NCBI GenBank assembly: GCA_007858575.1
Contig: CP042279.1
Coordinates: 2,976,001 to 3,040,000 of the forward strand
Length of the DNA stretch: 64,000 bases
Source of the DNA: Streptomyces sp. WAC08241
GTDB lineage: Bacteria; Actinomycetota; Actinomycetes; Streptomycetales; Streptomycetaceae
Direction of reading: 5' to 3'
Under the pieces are notes generated by a model, which saw only the letters and a list, made by a program, of their open reading frames with translations, did not search any database and was not told the DNA's origin. The translations under genes and the position numbers were made by a program. Numbering within the stretch: position 1 is the first letter of the stretch; each line of letters begins with the position of its first letter. Of the stretch, positions 11,755 through 22,013 are shown piece after piece.

Positions 11755-12677
11755 TTAGAGGTTGGTCATGTCGACCGGGATCTGCGCCGTGGCTCCGTCA
11801 CGCAGGACGGTGGCCTCGATGAGGCCGTACATGCGGTCGGCGGCGTAGTAGACCTCGTTGTCGTTCTTCAGGCCGAAGGGCTCGAGGTCGACCAGGAAGT
11901 GGTGCTTGTTCGGGAGCGAGAAGCGGACCTCGTCGATCTCCGAGCGGTGGTTGATGATCCGGGTGGCCATCTGGTACAGCGTCTGCTGGAGGGAGTACGA
12001 GTAGGTCTCCGCGAAGGCCTCGAGCATGTGCTTCTTCGTCTGCTCGTAGGACCGCTCCCAGTTGGGCATGCGCTGGTCGTCGTCGGTCCAGTTGAACCGC
12101 CACCGGCCGGACACCTGGGTGGCCAGGATGCGGTCGTACGCCTCCTGGAGGGTCGTGTACTGGTCCTTGATGTAGCCCCAGAACTCCGAGTTGGTGGAGT
12201 TCATGACGACGAGGTCCTTGAGGCCGGAGATGACCTCCCACTTCTCGCCGTCGTAGGTGATCTGGGTGACGCGGGTCTCCTGGCCCTTGCGGGCGAAGGA
12301 GTGGTTGACCTCGTCGGAGCCGATGAACTTGGAGTTGGCGTCGGAGGAGGCGATGCGCTCCCAGGAGTACTCCTCGATCCGGATCCGGGCGCGCTTGATC
12401 GGCTCCTGGCTCGTCACGAAGTGGCGGGCGAGGTGGATGCCGAACTGCTCGGCGGACTCGATGCCGTACTCCTTGGCGAACGCGAAGACGGTGTTCTTCG
12501 TCGTGTCGGTGGGGAGGCAGTGGGCGTTGGAGCCGGTGAGGTGGACGTCGCTGAGGTCGCCGGAGAGGGCGACGGAGACGTTCAGGTCCTTGATGTGGTG
12601 GGTGGCGCCGTCCCGCGTGATCTTGACGACGCGGTTCTCTGCTTGCCGTACTGGTTCTGGCCGAGAATCGTGGGCAT
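11755..12677 (-). CDS. Urate oxidase (uricase)
   Basis: Oxidises urate to 5-hydroxyisourate, releasing H2O2. The ATG at 12677 gives MPTILGQNQYGK. A single G lost at about 12645 separates this from AENRVVKITRDGATHHIKDL; the remainder is one open frame. Diagnostic pieces: LPTDTTKNTVFAFAKEYG (catalytic Thr region), HFVTSQEPIKRARIRIEEY, DLVVMNSTNSEFWGYIKDQY and EVRFSLPNKHHFLVDLEPFG (uricase signature). Length of about 307 residues is standard. The gene is 5 nt downstream of the HIU hydrolase stop, so it belongs to the uraD-uraH-uricase-permease operon. The H2O2 it makes explains the co-regulated catalase at 16.5 kb. Confidence 0.95.
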
Positions 12678-12682
12678 GTCTG

Positions 12683-13083
12683 CTAGCTCCCTCGGTATAC
12701 GGAGTAGCCGAACGGGTTGAGCAGCAGCGGTACGTGGTAGTGCTCGCCCGGGGTGACGGCGAACGTGATCGCCACCTCCGGGAAGAACGCACCGCTGTCC
12801 CTTACGCGGGGCGTCCTGCTGCGCCTCGGCTTGCTTCTTCGCACTGTGCTGGTCGAGAAGTACGCCTCGGTCTGAAAGTCGAGGCGTACGTGGTGGTGCC
12901 CTCCGGCAGGGCCGGCAGGTCCTTGCAGCGCCCGTCCGCGTCGGTGGCGGAGCCGCCGAGCGCGGTCCACTCCGCGTCGGAGCCGGCGCGGGCCGCGAGG
13001 GTGATGGCGACGCCCTCGGCGGGGCGGCCGATGCTGGTGTCCAGGATGTGGGTGGACACCGAGGCCGTGGTGTCGGTGCTCAT
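12683..13083 (-). CDS. 5-hydroxyisourate hydrolase (transthyretin-like)
   Basis: Hydrolyses 5-hydroxyisourate to OHCU, the second step after uricase. MSTDTTASVSTHILDTSIGR contains the THILD motif, and the protein ends HVPLLLNPFGYSVYRGS, the YRGS C-terminal signature that separates HIU hydrolases from transthyretin. The central stretch (residues about 75-95) includes the Lys/Gln/Ala-rich insert common in actinobacterial members. It needs three small frame corrections (about 12895, 12850 and 12815). About 133 residues. It lies 36 bp after uraD and immediately before uricase. Confidence 0.9.
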
Positions 13084-13119
13084 TGCGGAGTTCTCTTCCT
13101 CTTCGCTCTGACGAGTCCC

Positions 13120-13635
13120 CTACGGGGCCTGCGGGCCCTCGGTGAGGCGGGCCAGCCGGATGCGGTTGATCTTGCCCAGTTCGGTGCGGACGATCTCGCG
13201 CTCCGCCTCGGGCGAGTTGCCGATCCGCTCGCGGACCGCGTCGCGCATCTGTTCGCCGCTCTTGCCGGTGGCGCAGATGAGGAAGACATGACCGAACGCG
13301 TCCTGGTAGGCCAGGTTGAGTTCGAGCATCTCGGCCTTGAGCTCCTCGGAGGCGCCGGCCATCCCGCTCTGCTCGCGGGAGGAGGTCGGGTCCCCGGCCT
13401 TCGGACGACCGATCGGCGGGTGCCCGGCCATCGCCTCGGCCAGGTCCTCCGCGGTCAGCTCGGCCATGGCGGCGTCGCTGGCGAGGAAGAGGGCTTCGGC
13501 GGTGGCGTACGGGCGCTGGGCGAGGATCTTGCTCCCCACGCCGAGGCTGGAGCACACCTCGTGGAGCGCGGCGAGGGCCTCGCTGTCCGCCGAGGTGTTG
13601 AACCGGGCCAGGCCCGGTGTCGTACCTGAAGTCAC
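13120..13635 (-). CDS. uraD: OHCU decarboxylase
   Basis: Decarboxylates 2-oxo-4-hydroxy-4-carboxy-5-ureidoimidazoline to S-allantoin, the last step of the three-enzyme uricolytic route. One unbroken frame of 171 residues from ATG 13635. LARFNTSADSEALAALHEVC begins the helical fold; AEAMAGHPPIGRPKAG contains the catalytic His of the GHPPIG motif; GHVFLICATGKSGEQM and ERIGNSPEAEREIVRTELGK are the conserved C-terminal pieces. It is first in the operon. The promoter carries a palindrome shared with catalase. Confidence 0.95.
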   Translation of the reverse strand: MTSGTTPGLARFNTSADSEALAALHEVCSSLGVGSKILAQRPYATAEALFLASDAAMAELTAEDLAEAMAGHPPIGRPKAGDPTSSREQSGMAGASEELKAEMLELNLAYQDAFGHVFLICATGKSGEQMRDAVRERIGNSPEAEREIVRTELGKINRIRLARLTEGPQAP

Positions 13636-13684
13636 GGGAAGCCTCCGTGGCTGTTTTTCGCTGTGCGTCGGACGGGCTGCGGAT

Positions 13685-13726
13685 AGCTAACGCCCTCCGC
13701 AACACAACGTCAACACTTTGTTGAAA
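13685..13726 (-). promoter_or_regulatory. uraD operon promoter with TCAACA-N3-TGTTGA operator
   Basis: Reading leftward, a perfect palindrome TCAACA-AAG-TGTTGA (13724-13710) overlaps a -35 TTGACG. After 17 bp comes TTAGCT as -10. The stretch CGGAGGGCGT precedes the -10. The same elements in the same order occur in the catalase promoter at 16449-16489, so the two promoters are near copies and should bind the same factor. Confidence 0.7.
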
Positions 13727-13740
13727 AGTCGGTGACACAA

Positions 13741-13772
13741 AAGCCGTCGTCCCGACATGCGGACGACGGCTT
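13741..13772 (-). terminator. Terminator of the small HTH gene
   Basis: AAGCCGTCGTCC (13741-13752) and GGACGACGGCTT (13761-13772) form a perfect 12-bp stem with an 8-nt loop. Read leftward the stem is followed by TTGTG, giving a short T run. It separates the HTH gene from the uraD promoter. Confidence 0.75.
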
Positions 13773-13790
13773 GTGGACACGCGTGATCAA

Positions 13791-14176
13791 CTAGTCGGCC
13801 TCGACGGTCTTTTCCCTGTTCAGCGCGGTCTCGCGGTTCAGGTAGTTGTAGACGGTGAAGCGGCTGACGCCGAGCGCGCCCGCCACCGTCTCACTCCGTG
13901 GCGCACGGAGAAGGCCCCGCGTCCCTCCAGGAGCCGGACGATCTCCTGCTTGGACTTGCGGTCGAGCTCCGCGAGCGGCGTCCCGTGCCGGCGCTCCAGG
14001 GCGGCCAGGATGTGGTCCAGGGACTCCGAGAGCTGCGGGAGCCGCACGGCGAGCACGTCCTCGCCCTCCCAGGACAGGACGACGTCGTCGGCCCCGGCGA
14101 GCTCGGGGCCGAGCAGCTCGGCACCCATGGCGTCGACCAGGGGCTTCACCGCGGCGACCAAGGGGTGTTCGTTCAC
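13791..14176 (-). CDS. Small regulator with DauR/YheO-like helix-turn-helix
   Basis: The GTG at 14176 (MNEHPLVAAVKPLVDAMGAE) overlaps the preceding gene's stop as GTGA. Residues 1-75 form a short sensor-like region (VLSWEGEDVLAVRLPQLSES). The C-terminus reads SKQEIVRLLEGRGAFSVRHG then, after one lost base at about 13897, ETVAGALGVSRFTVYNYLNR. This is the HTH_22 (DauR/YheO) pattern of an EIVxxLExRGxF segment before a TVYNYLN recognition helix. About 128 residues. It is placed directly upstream of the uraD operon, so it is the nearest candidate regulator of the TCAACA palindrome; that link is inferred. Confidence 0.7.
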
Positions 14177-14426
14177 TTCTCGCCCCCTCGATCACGTTGA
14201 CCTGGAGCGAGACGCGCGTGGCGCCGGCCGCGAGCGACTCGCGGAGCAGCGCGTCGACGGCGGTGAGGACCGCGTCGGCGCCGCCCTCCGCCGTGTTGCC
14301 GAAGGGGCCGACGTCGACCGCGTCCAGGTCGGCCGACTGGATGACCTCACGGGCCACGACCGCGTGCGCCGGCGCCTCGTCGAGGTCGAACGGCTCGGTC
14401 GTGAACTCCACTCTCAAACGCACCAT
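14173..14426 (-). CDS. Thiamine-binding (MTH1187/YkoF-like) small protein
   Basis: About 84 residues from GTG 14426: VRLRVEFTTEPFDLDEAPAH, then DAVDVGPFGNTAEGGADAVL and ATRVSLQVNVIEGGEK. A ferredoxin-like fold with a VGPxGT/NxxEG loop is typical of the PF01910 family, members of which bind thiamine or its parts. One G lost at about 14185 hides the stop; when restored, TGA overlaps the downstream GTG. The gcl product at 18.8 kb is a thiamine diphosphate enzyme, so a link is conceivable but unproven. Confidence 0.65.
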
Positions 14427-14514
14427 GGCCCCACGCTACGGCTCCCTCCCGGGCCCCGCGGGAGCCCCGGACCTGCGGGGACCTCTTGACAAGCGCGGCG
14501 ACCTGCTTGCAACA

Positions 14515-14550
14515 TTCCGTCAGACAGAAACTTACTTCCGCTATACGGAA
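14515..14550 (+). promoter_or_regulatory. hyi operator pair, TTCC-N7-GGAA x2 at 21 bp
   Basis: TTCCGTCAGACAGAA (14515-14529) and TTCCGCTATACGGAA (14536-14550) start 21 bp apart; the second is a near-perfect palindrome 16 bp before the ATG. A TTGACA lies upstream at about 14487. Placement between promoter and start suits repression. Confidence 0.7.
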
Positions 14551-14566
14551 GGAGCGCCTACCCCTC

Positions 14567-15399
14567 ATGGGATACTCCGATCAGCGCTTCGATGTGAACC
14601 TGTCGATCCTCTTCACGGAACTCCCGCTCCTGGAGCGCCCGCGGCCGCCGCCGCGGCGGGCTTCACCGCGGTCGAGCTGTGGTGGCCCTGGATCGACACC
14701 GCCACCCCCGAGCAGAGCGAGCTCGACGCCCTCAAGAAGGCCCTCGAGGACGCCGGCACCCGACTGGTGGGGCTGAACTTCTACGCCGGGCAGCTCCCCG
14801 GCCCGGACCGCGGGGCCCTCTCCGTGCCGGGCGAGGAGTCGGACCGCTTCCGCGCCAACATCGATGTGGCCGCCGACTTCGCCGCCTCGGTCGGTTGCAA
14901 GGCGCTCAACGCGCTCTACGGCAACCGCGTCGAGGGCGTGGACCCGCAGATCCAGGACACCCTCGCCCTGGAGAACCTGGTCCTGGCCGCCCGGGCCGCC
15001 GACCGCGTCGGTGCGATCCTCCTGGTCGAGACCCTCAACAAGCCGGAGTCGCCGCTCTACCCGCTGGTGAGCGCCCCCGCCGCGATCGAGGTCGTGGACA
15101 AGGTCAACGCGGCCACCGGGCTCGGCAACGCCAAGTTCCTGCTCGACGTCTACCACCTGTCGATGAACGGCGAGGACGTGAGCGCGGTCATCGCCCAGTA
15201 CGCGGACAAGACCGGCCACGTGCAGATCGCGGACAACCCGGGCCGCGGCGCGCCGGGCACCGGCGACCTGCCCCTGGAGCAGCTCCTCGACGAGCTGAAG
15301 AAGGCCGGCTACGACGGCTGGGTCGGCCTGGAGTACAAGGCCGCCGACGCCGCCGCGTCCTTCGCGTGGCTCCCGGCCGAGGCCCGCGCGGCCCGCTGA
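14567..15399 (+). CDS. hyi: Hydroxypyruvate isomerase
   Basis: Interconverts hydroxypyruvate and tartronate semialdehyde, beside Gcl in the glycerate route. ATG 14567 gives MGYSDQRFDVNLSILFTELP. One lost base at about 14637 precedes GFTAVELWWPWIDTATPEQS. Then GLNFYAGQLPGPDRG, LVETLNKPESPLYPL (catalytic Glu), KFLLDVYHLSMNGED and GHVQIADNPGRGAPGTGDLP (second Glu/His region) appear in the order of the Hyi/EndoIV-like TIM barrel. About 277 residues. Followed after 52 bp by glxR in the same direction, forming a two-gene unit. Confidence 0.92.
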
Positions 15400-15451
15400 C
15401 CGGCCGACCCGCGCCCCTCCCCCGTACCACCAGTTTTCGAGAGGCACCCTC

Positions 15452-16341
15452 ATGAGCAACCTTCCCAAGATCGCGTGGATCGGCCTCGGCATCATGGGCT
15501 CCCCCATGTCCGAGAACCTCCTCAAGGCCGGCTACTCGGTCACCGGCTTCACCCTGGAGCAGGACAAGCTGGACCGCCTCGCTGAGGCCGGCGGCTCCGC
15601 CGCAGGCTCGATCGCCGAGGCCGTCGAGGACGCCGACGTCGTCATCACGATGGTGCCCGCCTCCCCGCAGGTCGAGGCGATCTCCTACGGCCCCGAGGGC
15701 ATCCTGGAGAACGCGAAGCAGGGCGCGCTGATCATCGACATGTCGTCGATCACCCCGCAGACCTCGGTCGACCTCGCCAAGAACGCCGCCGAGAAGGGGA
15801 TCCGCGTCATCGACGCCCCGGTCTCCGGCGGCGAGGCCGGTGCCATCGAGGCCGTGCTCTCGATCATGGTCGGCGGCGAGCGGGCCGACTTCGACGAGGC
15901 CCTGCCGATCCTGGAGGCCCTCGGCAAGACCATCGTGCTGTGCGGCCCGCACGGCTCCGGCCAGACGGTGAAGGCCGCCAACCAGCTCATCGTGGCGGTC
16001 AACATCCAGGCCTGCGCCGAGGCCGTGGTCTTCCTGGAGAAGTCCGGCGTGGACCTCACCGCGGCCCTCGACGTCCTCAACGGCGGTCTGGCCGGCTCGA
16101 CCGTGCTGACCCGCAAGAAGGACAACTTCCTGAACCGGGACTTCAAGCCGGGCTTCCGCATCGACCTGCACCACAAGGACATGGGCATCGTCACCGACGC
16201 CGCCCGCACGTGGGCGCCGCCCTTCCGGTCGGCGCGGTCGTCGCCCAGCTCGTCGCCTCGCTGCGCGCGCAGGGTGACGGCGGCCTGGACCACTCGGCCC
16301 TGCTGCGCGCCGTCGAGCGCCTCTCCGGCCAGCAGGTCTGA
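15452..16341 (+). CDS. glxR: 2-hydroxy-3-oxopropionate (tartronate semialdehyde) reductase
   Basis: Reduces tartronate semialdehyde to D-glycerate with NAD(P)H. Beta-hydroxyacid dehydrogenase family: Rossmann motif IAWIGLGIMGSPMSENLLKA, substrate loop VIDAPVSGGEAGAIEAVLSI, and catalytic Lys in GQTVKAANQLIVAVNIQACA. The C-terminal helical domain ends SALLRAVERLSGQQV. The frame is open to about 16210, where an A is missing from AA (DAARNVGAALPVGAVVAQL). About 297 residues, normal. Confidence 0.93.
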
Positions 16342-16448
16342 CCCCGCCCCCGCTTCCCCGGGGCCCCCGATTTCCGGTCGGCGGCGGCGCTGACAACTGT
16401 CCTGTCGCGCCCAGGCGCCGCCGCCGACCGGAACACCACACTTCATTT

Positions 16449-16489
16449 TCAACAAACTGTTGACGTTTTTCGGAGGGCGTACCTACGCT
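16449..16489 (+). promoter_or_regulatory. Catalase promoter with TCAACA-N3-TGTTGA operator
   Basis: The perfect palindrome TCAACA-AAC-TGTTGA (16449-16463) overlaps -35 TTGACG (16460-16465). TACGCT (16484-16489) is a possible -10 at 18 bp. CGGAGGGCGTA lies in between. The block copies the uraD promoter almost base for base. Confidence 0.7.
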
Positions 16490-16532
16490 CCTGGCACCGT
16501 CACTCAGTGCAGCTCCCGTACGGAAGGTCACG

Positions 16533-17983
16533 ATGTCGAAGCGCGTGCTTACGACCGAGTCCGGCGCCCCCGTCGCCGACAACCAGAACTCCGCCACCGC
16601 CGGCGTCGGTGGCCCCTCCTCCTCCAGGACCAGCACCTGCTGGAGAAGCTCGCGCGCTTCAACCGTGAGCGGATCCCGGAGCGCGTGGTGCACGCCCGCG
16701 GCTCCGGCGCGTACGGGTACTTCGAGGTCACCGACGACGTCACCGGCTTCACGAAGGCGGCCTTCCTCTCCGAGGTCGGCAAGCGGACCGAGACCTTCAT
16801 CCGCTTCTCCACCGTGGCCGACTCGCTCGGCGGCGCGGACGCGGTGCGTGACCCCGCGGCTTCGCGCTGAAGTTCTACACCGAGGAGGGCAACTACGACC
16901 TCGTCGGCAACAACACCCCGGTGTTCTTCATCAAGGACCCGATCAAGTTCCCCGACTTCATCCACTCGCAGAAGCGCGACCCGTTCACGGGCAAGCAGGA
17001 GCCGGACAACGTCTGGGACTTCTGGGCGCACTCCCCGAGTCCACCCACCAGATCACCTGGCTCTTCGGCGACCGCGGCATCCCGGCCTCGTACCGCCACA
17101 TGCACGGCTTCGGCTCGCACACCTACCAGTGGACCAACGAGGCGGGCGAGGCCTTCTTCGTCAAGTACCACTTCAAGACGAACCAGGGCATCCGCAGCCT
17201 CTCCGCCGAGCAGGCCGCCGAGCTGGTCGGCAAGGACGCCAACTCGCACCAGACCGACCTGCTCCAGGCGATCGAGCGGGGCGTCAACCCCTCCTGGACC
17301 CTCTACGTCCAGGTCATGCCGGCCGCCGAGGCGGTGGACTACCGCTTCAACCCGTTCGACCTCACCAAGGTGTGGCCGCACGCCGACTACCCGCTCCAGC
17401 GGGTGGGCCGCCTGGTCCTCGACCGCAACCCGGACAACGTCTTCGCCGAGGTCGAGCAGGCCGCGTTCTCCCCGAACAACTTCGTCCCGGGCATCGGCCC
17501 TCGCCGGACAAGATGCTCCAGGGCCGCCTCTTCGCCTACGCGGACGCCCACCGCTACCGCCTCGGCGTGAACCACACCCTGCTGCCGGTGAACGCCCCCA
17601 GGGCGACCACGGCGCAGAACTACGGCCGGGACGGCCTCATGGCCACCCGCAACGGCTCGCGCCACGACAAGAACTACGAGCCCAACTCGTACCAGGGCCC
17701 GGCCCAGACCGACGCCGCGCTCTCCGCGCCGCTCGCGATCCACGGCTGGACCGGTACCCACGAGGCGCCCGCGCACGTCAAGGACGACGACTTCTTCCAG
17801 GCCGGCGAGCTCTACCGCCTGATGTCCGAGGACGAGAAGGCCCGTCTGGTCGCCAACATCGCCGGCAGCCTCTCCCAGGTGTCCCGCGAGGACGTCGTCG
17901 AGAAGAACGTCGCGCACTTCGCCGCCGCCGACCCGGAGTACGGCAGGCGCGTGGCCGAGGCGGTCGCCGCCCTGCGCGACTGA
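16533..17983 (+). CDS. katA: Clade-type monofunctional haem catalase
   Basis: Breaks down H2O2 to water and oxygen. ATG 16533 reads [20 protein letters not shown]. Landmarks: [20 protein letters not shown] (catalytic His), [54 protein letters not shown] and [17 protein letters not shown] (haem-ligand Tyr region). About 485 residues, a small-subunit catalase. Four single-base losses (about 16615, 16855, 17040 and 17503) interrupt it, none in a plausible domain boundary. Its promoter twin at uraD suggests it is induced with uricase to remove the H2O2 formed. Cytoplasmic. Confidence 0.95.
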
Positions 17984-18132
17984 TCCACGGCAGCACCCGA
18001 GCTGCGTACGGCACTTGACGGGAGGTCAGCGCCGTACGCGGTCCGGATCACCGGCCCGAATGAGGGGTGGCCGGTGGACCGGACAGCGTGAGGACCGCGG
18101 CGGCTCCGAGCCAGTGCGGTGGTAAGGGCGAC

Positions 18133-18332
18133 GGCCCCTTCCTGACCTGAAGGAAGGGACGGCCGCCCCGCCCGTCGGTACCGCCGCGGTCCCAACGCCC
18201 CCTCCACGGAGGGGAATCCCGAGACTCCGCCCGGCGGCGCGAACGTCCTGTCGCGCCAGCCTCGCACCGTCGGGCGGTCATCAGACGGAAGAGCGCGGAA
18301 CCAGGTTTACGGTCCCTGGTTCCGCGCTCTTC
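18133..18332 (+). terminator. Catalase terminators in the 18.0-18.3 kb gap
   Basis: GGCC-CCTTCCT (18133-18143) pairs with AGGAAGG-GA-CGGCC (18151-18164). Further on, the 18-bp arm at 18288-18305 (GAAGAGCGCGGAACCAGG) pairs perfectly with 18315-18332 around a 9-nt loop and is followed by TTCGTTTC. The second is one of the strongest intrinsic terminators in the window. I see no gene between 17984 and 18287. Confidence 0.8.
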
Positions 18333-18345
18333 TTCGTTTCCCGCC

Positions 18346-18695
18346 GGCCGGCCCGCTGGGCGACGGCCGCCTCCGGGTCAACGCCCGCTCCTGTCGGCCG
18401 CGTTCGGTCGACGAGGGCCGGCTGCTCTTCGTGCCGGTGACCCCGGCGACGGCTGGGTGTCCCGGGAGAGCACGGAGCGGTTCGCTGTGGTGTACCCCTG
18501 CGCGGGTGTCCTGGCGGACGCCTCGGGCCCCGTCGTGCCGCGGGCGCTCGGCACGCTCCTCGGACCGGGCAGGGCCTCGGCTCGGCGGGCCGGCGCCTGA
18601 AGGTGCCGCGGGAGGCGGGGCTCGTCCGGCGGGGCCGGGCGGTGCTGTACGGGTGGACGGAGGCGGACGCGGTGCTCGTGCGGGCCCGGGGCTCG
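18346..18695 (+). pseudogene. Relic of an ArsR-type (winged-helix) regulator
   Basis: Fragments in shifting frames read GDGWVSRESTERFAVVYPCA, GVLADASGPVVPRALGTLLG, then GLGSAGRRLKVPREAGLVRR and GRAVLYGWTEADAVL. The order, a wing-like C-terminal segment after a central FAVVYPCAGxL block, resembles the C-terminal half of ArsR-family regulators with a DUF5937-like N-terminus. The first helices of the DNA-binding domain are missing (about 20 residues absent near 18575) and no start codon joins the parts. This looks like real decay rather than only base loss. Confidence 0.5.
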
Positions 18696-18745
18696 TACGG
18701 GCCCGGGGCTCGTACAGGCCCTGGGGCTCGTACAGGCTCGGGGCG
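18675..18745. repeat. Tandem repeat, GCCCGGGGCTCGTACG-like units
   Basis: Four imperfect units of 16-17 bp (GCCCGGGGCTCGTACGG, GCCCGGGGCTCGTACAGG, CCCTGGGGCTCGTACAGG, CTCGGGGCGCG) follow the regulator relic and end at the gcl terminator. Confidence 0.65.
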
Positions 18746-18760
18746 CGGGGGACATGGAAC

Positions 18761-18794
18761 GGCCCCCGTCCCGGTGCTCCTCGGGACGGGGGCC
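18761..18794 (-). terminator. gcl terminator
   Basis: GGCCCCCGTCCCG (18761-18773) pairs perfectly with CGGGACGGGGGCC (18782-18794), 8-nt loop, 18 bp beyond the gcl stop on the minus strand. Confidence 0.8.
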
Positions 18795-18811
18795 TTGTGG
18801 CCGGGGCCGGA

Positions 18812-20598
<1,787 letters not shown>

Positions 20599-20668
20599 GG
20601 GAGTGCTCCTGCTTCGGCCGGGCGGAACCGGGCGGGCTTCCCTCTCGTCTCGGAGGTTCACCGCCCGT

Positions 20669-20704
20669 TTCCGTAATACGGAAAAGCTGTTCTGCTATGT
20701 GGAA
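20669..20704 (-). promoter_or_regulatory. gcl operator pair, TTCC-N7-GGAA x2 at 21 bp
   Basis: TTCCGTAATACGGAA (20669-20683) is a near-perfect palindrome extended to TTTCC...GGAAA. TTCTGCTATGTGGAA (20690-20704) starts 21 bp away. Same spacing and order as before hyi and aceB1. A TTGACG lies further upstream on the minus strand near 20737. Confidence 0.72.
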
Positions 20705-20815
20705 GCAATGTAGGTGGGGTGGCGAAGAACCGTCAAGGGAGGTCCGCGTGCCGGAACGGTTCGGGACTTCCGAAGTGGCCGAACACCCTCCCCCGGGATG
20801 GGGGATGGGTGGACG

Positions 20816-21861
20816 ATGGGAGCGAACGACAGGGGTTGGACCGTGGGCGATTCGGTACCGGTGCGCTGCCCGGAATGCCTGAGCACGCAGGCGTACGCGG
20901 CGCCCGTCTTCCCCTGCGCGTGCGGGAGCCCCGTGGCCCCGCCGGTGGCGGCGGGCGCGGTGGCGGAGCCGATCACGCACCGGAACTGGACGGACGCATG
21001 GGTCACCGTCCGCTGCGGCGCCTGCGGCCGCGAGGACGACTGGCCCCACCCGGAGCTCGGCTGCCAGTGCGGCGCGGTCCTGCGGGTACCGGTCCGGACG
21101 GCGGACGGTCCGGGTGCTCCGGACGCTCCGGACGCTTCGAGTACTCCGGGTGCTCAGGATGTTCCGGACGCGGGCCCGCACCCCGGCGCGACCCCGCCCC
21201 GGACGGCGGGTCCCGGCGCGAGCGGGCGCGGTCCGGGCGCGTCACGGCCGGACGGCCCGCACCAGGGCTTCTCCGGTACGGACTCCGGTCGTACGGACTC
21301 CGGTCGTACGGATTCAAGCTGTACGGACTCAGGCCGTACGGACTCAAGCCGTACGGGCTCGGCGGCGCCGGCCCCCAGAGGCCCGGAGTGCCGCCGCGCC
21401 CGAAGCCGTACCGTCCGTTCGCCGAGCGCTACCCCGCGCACGTCCCGCCGCCGCCCGCGGCCCCGCACCCGGCACCGGTGCGGGGCGCCTTCCGGCCCGT
21501 GACGATCCGGACCGGGCGGGACGCGGTGGCCGCGGCCGCCGGGTACCTGCGCTGGCTCGGCTTCCGGGACGTCGTCCAGCCCGAGGAGCGGCCCCCGTCC
21601 GGGGTGGACCTGCGGGCGCCGGGGCTCGTCGCCCAGGTGGATCCGAGCACCCGTCCCACCGGGCCGCGGGCGGTCGAGTGCCTCTGGCTCAACGGTCTGA
21701 GCGACTCGGCCACGAGCGTGTTCTTCTCGCTCGCGGGCTACACCCCGGAGGCCCGTGCGCGCGCCGCCGAGATCGGGCTCCCGCTCTTCGTCCTCGACCT
21801 GACCGGCACCCCGCAACCGGTCAACCGCGCCGCCGACGGCCTGGCCGCGAGCGGCGCCTGA
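20816..21861 (+). CDS. Zinc-ribbon protein with C-terminal restriction-endonuclease-like domain
   Basis: ATG 20816 reads [20 protein letters not shown]. Residues 15-95 hold four Cys pairs (CPEC, CAC, CGAC, CQC), a double zinc ribbon. A Pro/Gly/Asp-rich linker and a 15-bp tandem repeat follow. The C-terminal 110 residues ([74 protein letters not shown]) look like an Mrr-type nuclease fold, but the usual D-(E/Q)-x-K core shows AQVD, so activity may be lost. The frame must change once between about 21200 and 21400. Divergent from gcl. Function unknown. Confidence 0.65.
21276..21362. repeat. 15-bp tandem repeat inside the zinc-ribbon gene
   Basis: About six units of the form GTACGGACTCCGGTC. In one forward frame it encodes TDSGR repeats and in the next YGLRS repeats. 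The frame change that joins the two protein halves falls in or beside it, so which repeat is made cannot be decided. Confidence 0.7.
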
Positions 21862-22013
21862 CCCCGCGCCCGCGCTCCTCCGCGCCCGCGCCCGGCGCCC
21901 GGATCCGCCGAAGCGCGCCCCGGCCTCCCCCACAACACCTCGGCATCCGAAATCGGCCATTCACGCGTGAGGAACACGCTCCGCCGGGCACAACTCCCTT
22001 GGGGGTGGGCGTC

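Noticed and set aside
16533..17983. Catalase considered as a pseudogene
   Set aside because: All catalytic and haem-ligand segments are intact and codon bias persists across four single-base breaks; sequence error is more likely.
17984..18287. Possible small genes on either strand between catalase and its terminator
   Set aside because: Open frames exist but have antisense-type composition and no ribosome sites; only hairpins are convincing.
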